From positions 1 through 5,154 of the forward strand of contig JAISOC010000021.1 of assembly GCA_031275915.1 (NCBI GenBank): DNA of 5,154 nt. The letters run 5' to 3'. This DNA is from Holosporales bacterium. Its GTDB lineage: Bacteria; Pseudomonadota; Alphaproteobacteria; RUG11792. Of the stretch, positions 5,098-5,154 are shown piece by piece. The notes beneath the pieces were generated by a model, which saw nothing but the letters and a program-made list of their open reading frames with translations, did not search any database and was not told the DNA's origin. The position numbers were made by a program, and so were the translations under genes. Every line of letters starts with the position of its first letter. The first letter of the stretch is position 1.

Positions 5098-5140
5098 CAA
5101 AAATAATGCAGATCACCATAGTATTGCTTGATGATCTGCA
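5098..5140 (-). terminator. Rho-independent terminator of a minus-strand gene right of the window
   Basis: TGCAGATCA (5107-5115) pairs perfectly with TGATCTGCA (5132-5140) around a 16-base loop. On the minus strand the stem is followed by TTATTTTTGTTTT, a strong T-rich tail. The gene it ends lies beyond position 5154. The plus-strand reading lacks a T run. Confidence 0.6.
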
Positions 5141-5154
5141 GGTGTGTGTTGTTA

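Larger units (their letters stand above)
4799..5154. other. Upstream region of the transporter, mostly non-coding
   Basis: Apart from the possible 40-codon ORF, no gene is supported here. Read on the minus strand it holds, in order, a terminator for an outside gene (5098-5140), a possible promoter (5095-5066), a 10-bp palindrome (5035-5026), the small ORF with its ribosome binding site, and the transporter promoter. This order is what a self-contained minus-strand transcription unit would show. Confidence 0.5.

Overview
The window is AT-rich bacterial DNA with three confident protein genes, long gene-poor spacers, and signs of decay at the left edge. Two neighbouring plus-strand genes (565-1857 and 2133-3290) encode exported proteins I do not recognise, both low-complexity and coiled-coil rich. 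Facing them on the minus strand is a full-length carboxylate transporter of the DASS/SLC13 (CitT/OMT) family (3401-4798). A decayed spacer, unrecognised exported coiled-coil proteins and a dicarboxylate carrier together fit a host-associated, possibly intracellular, bacterium. That is an inference: no marker gene here fixes the taxon. TGA is used as stop and TGG as Trp, so the code is the ordinary one.

Layout: 1-58 is a rho-independent terminator for a plus-strand gene lying left of the window. 59-564 has no convincing gene; it contains a relatively GC-rich patch (about 138-270) that is open in several frames and looks like a gene remnant. 565-1857 encodes a 430-residue exported protein with an unknown N-terminal domain and a long C-terminal coiled coil. 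1858-2132 is non-coding and holds two hairpins, an orphan Shine-Dalgarno sequence and a possible promoter. 2133-3290 encodes a 385-residue exported or lipid-anchored protein with a poly-Ser region on a microsatellite-like pyrimidine tract, three tandem 14-residue repeats, and a short heptad coil near the C-terminus. 3291-3400 is a convergent spacer with two hairpins. 4799-5154 holds the transporter's putative promoter, a possible 40-codon minus-strand ORF with its own ribosome binding site, and a minus-strand terminator for a gene lying right of the window.

Nothing ties the three genes into one pathway. The two exported proteins share a strand and a general design (export signal, low complexity, coiled coil), so they may be surface or host-directed factors. 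The transporter is a separate transcription unit that probably exchanges or imports di- or tricarboxylates at the inner membrane. I see no rRNA, tRNA, CRISPR array or intact insertion sequence.
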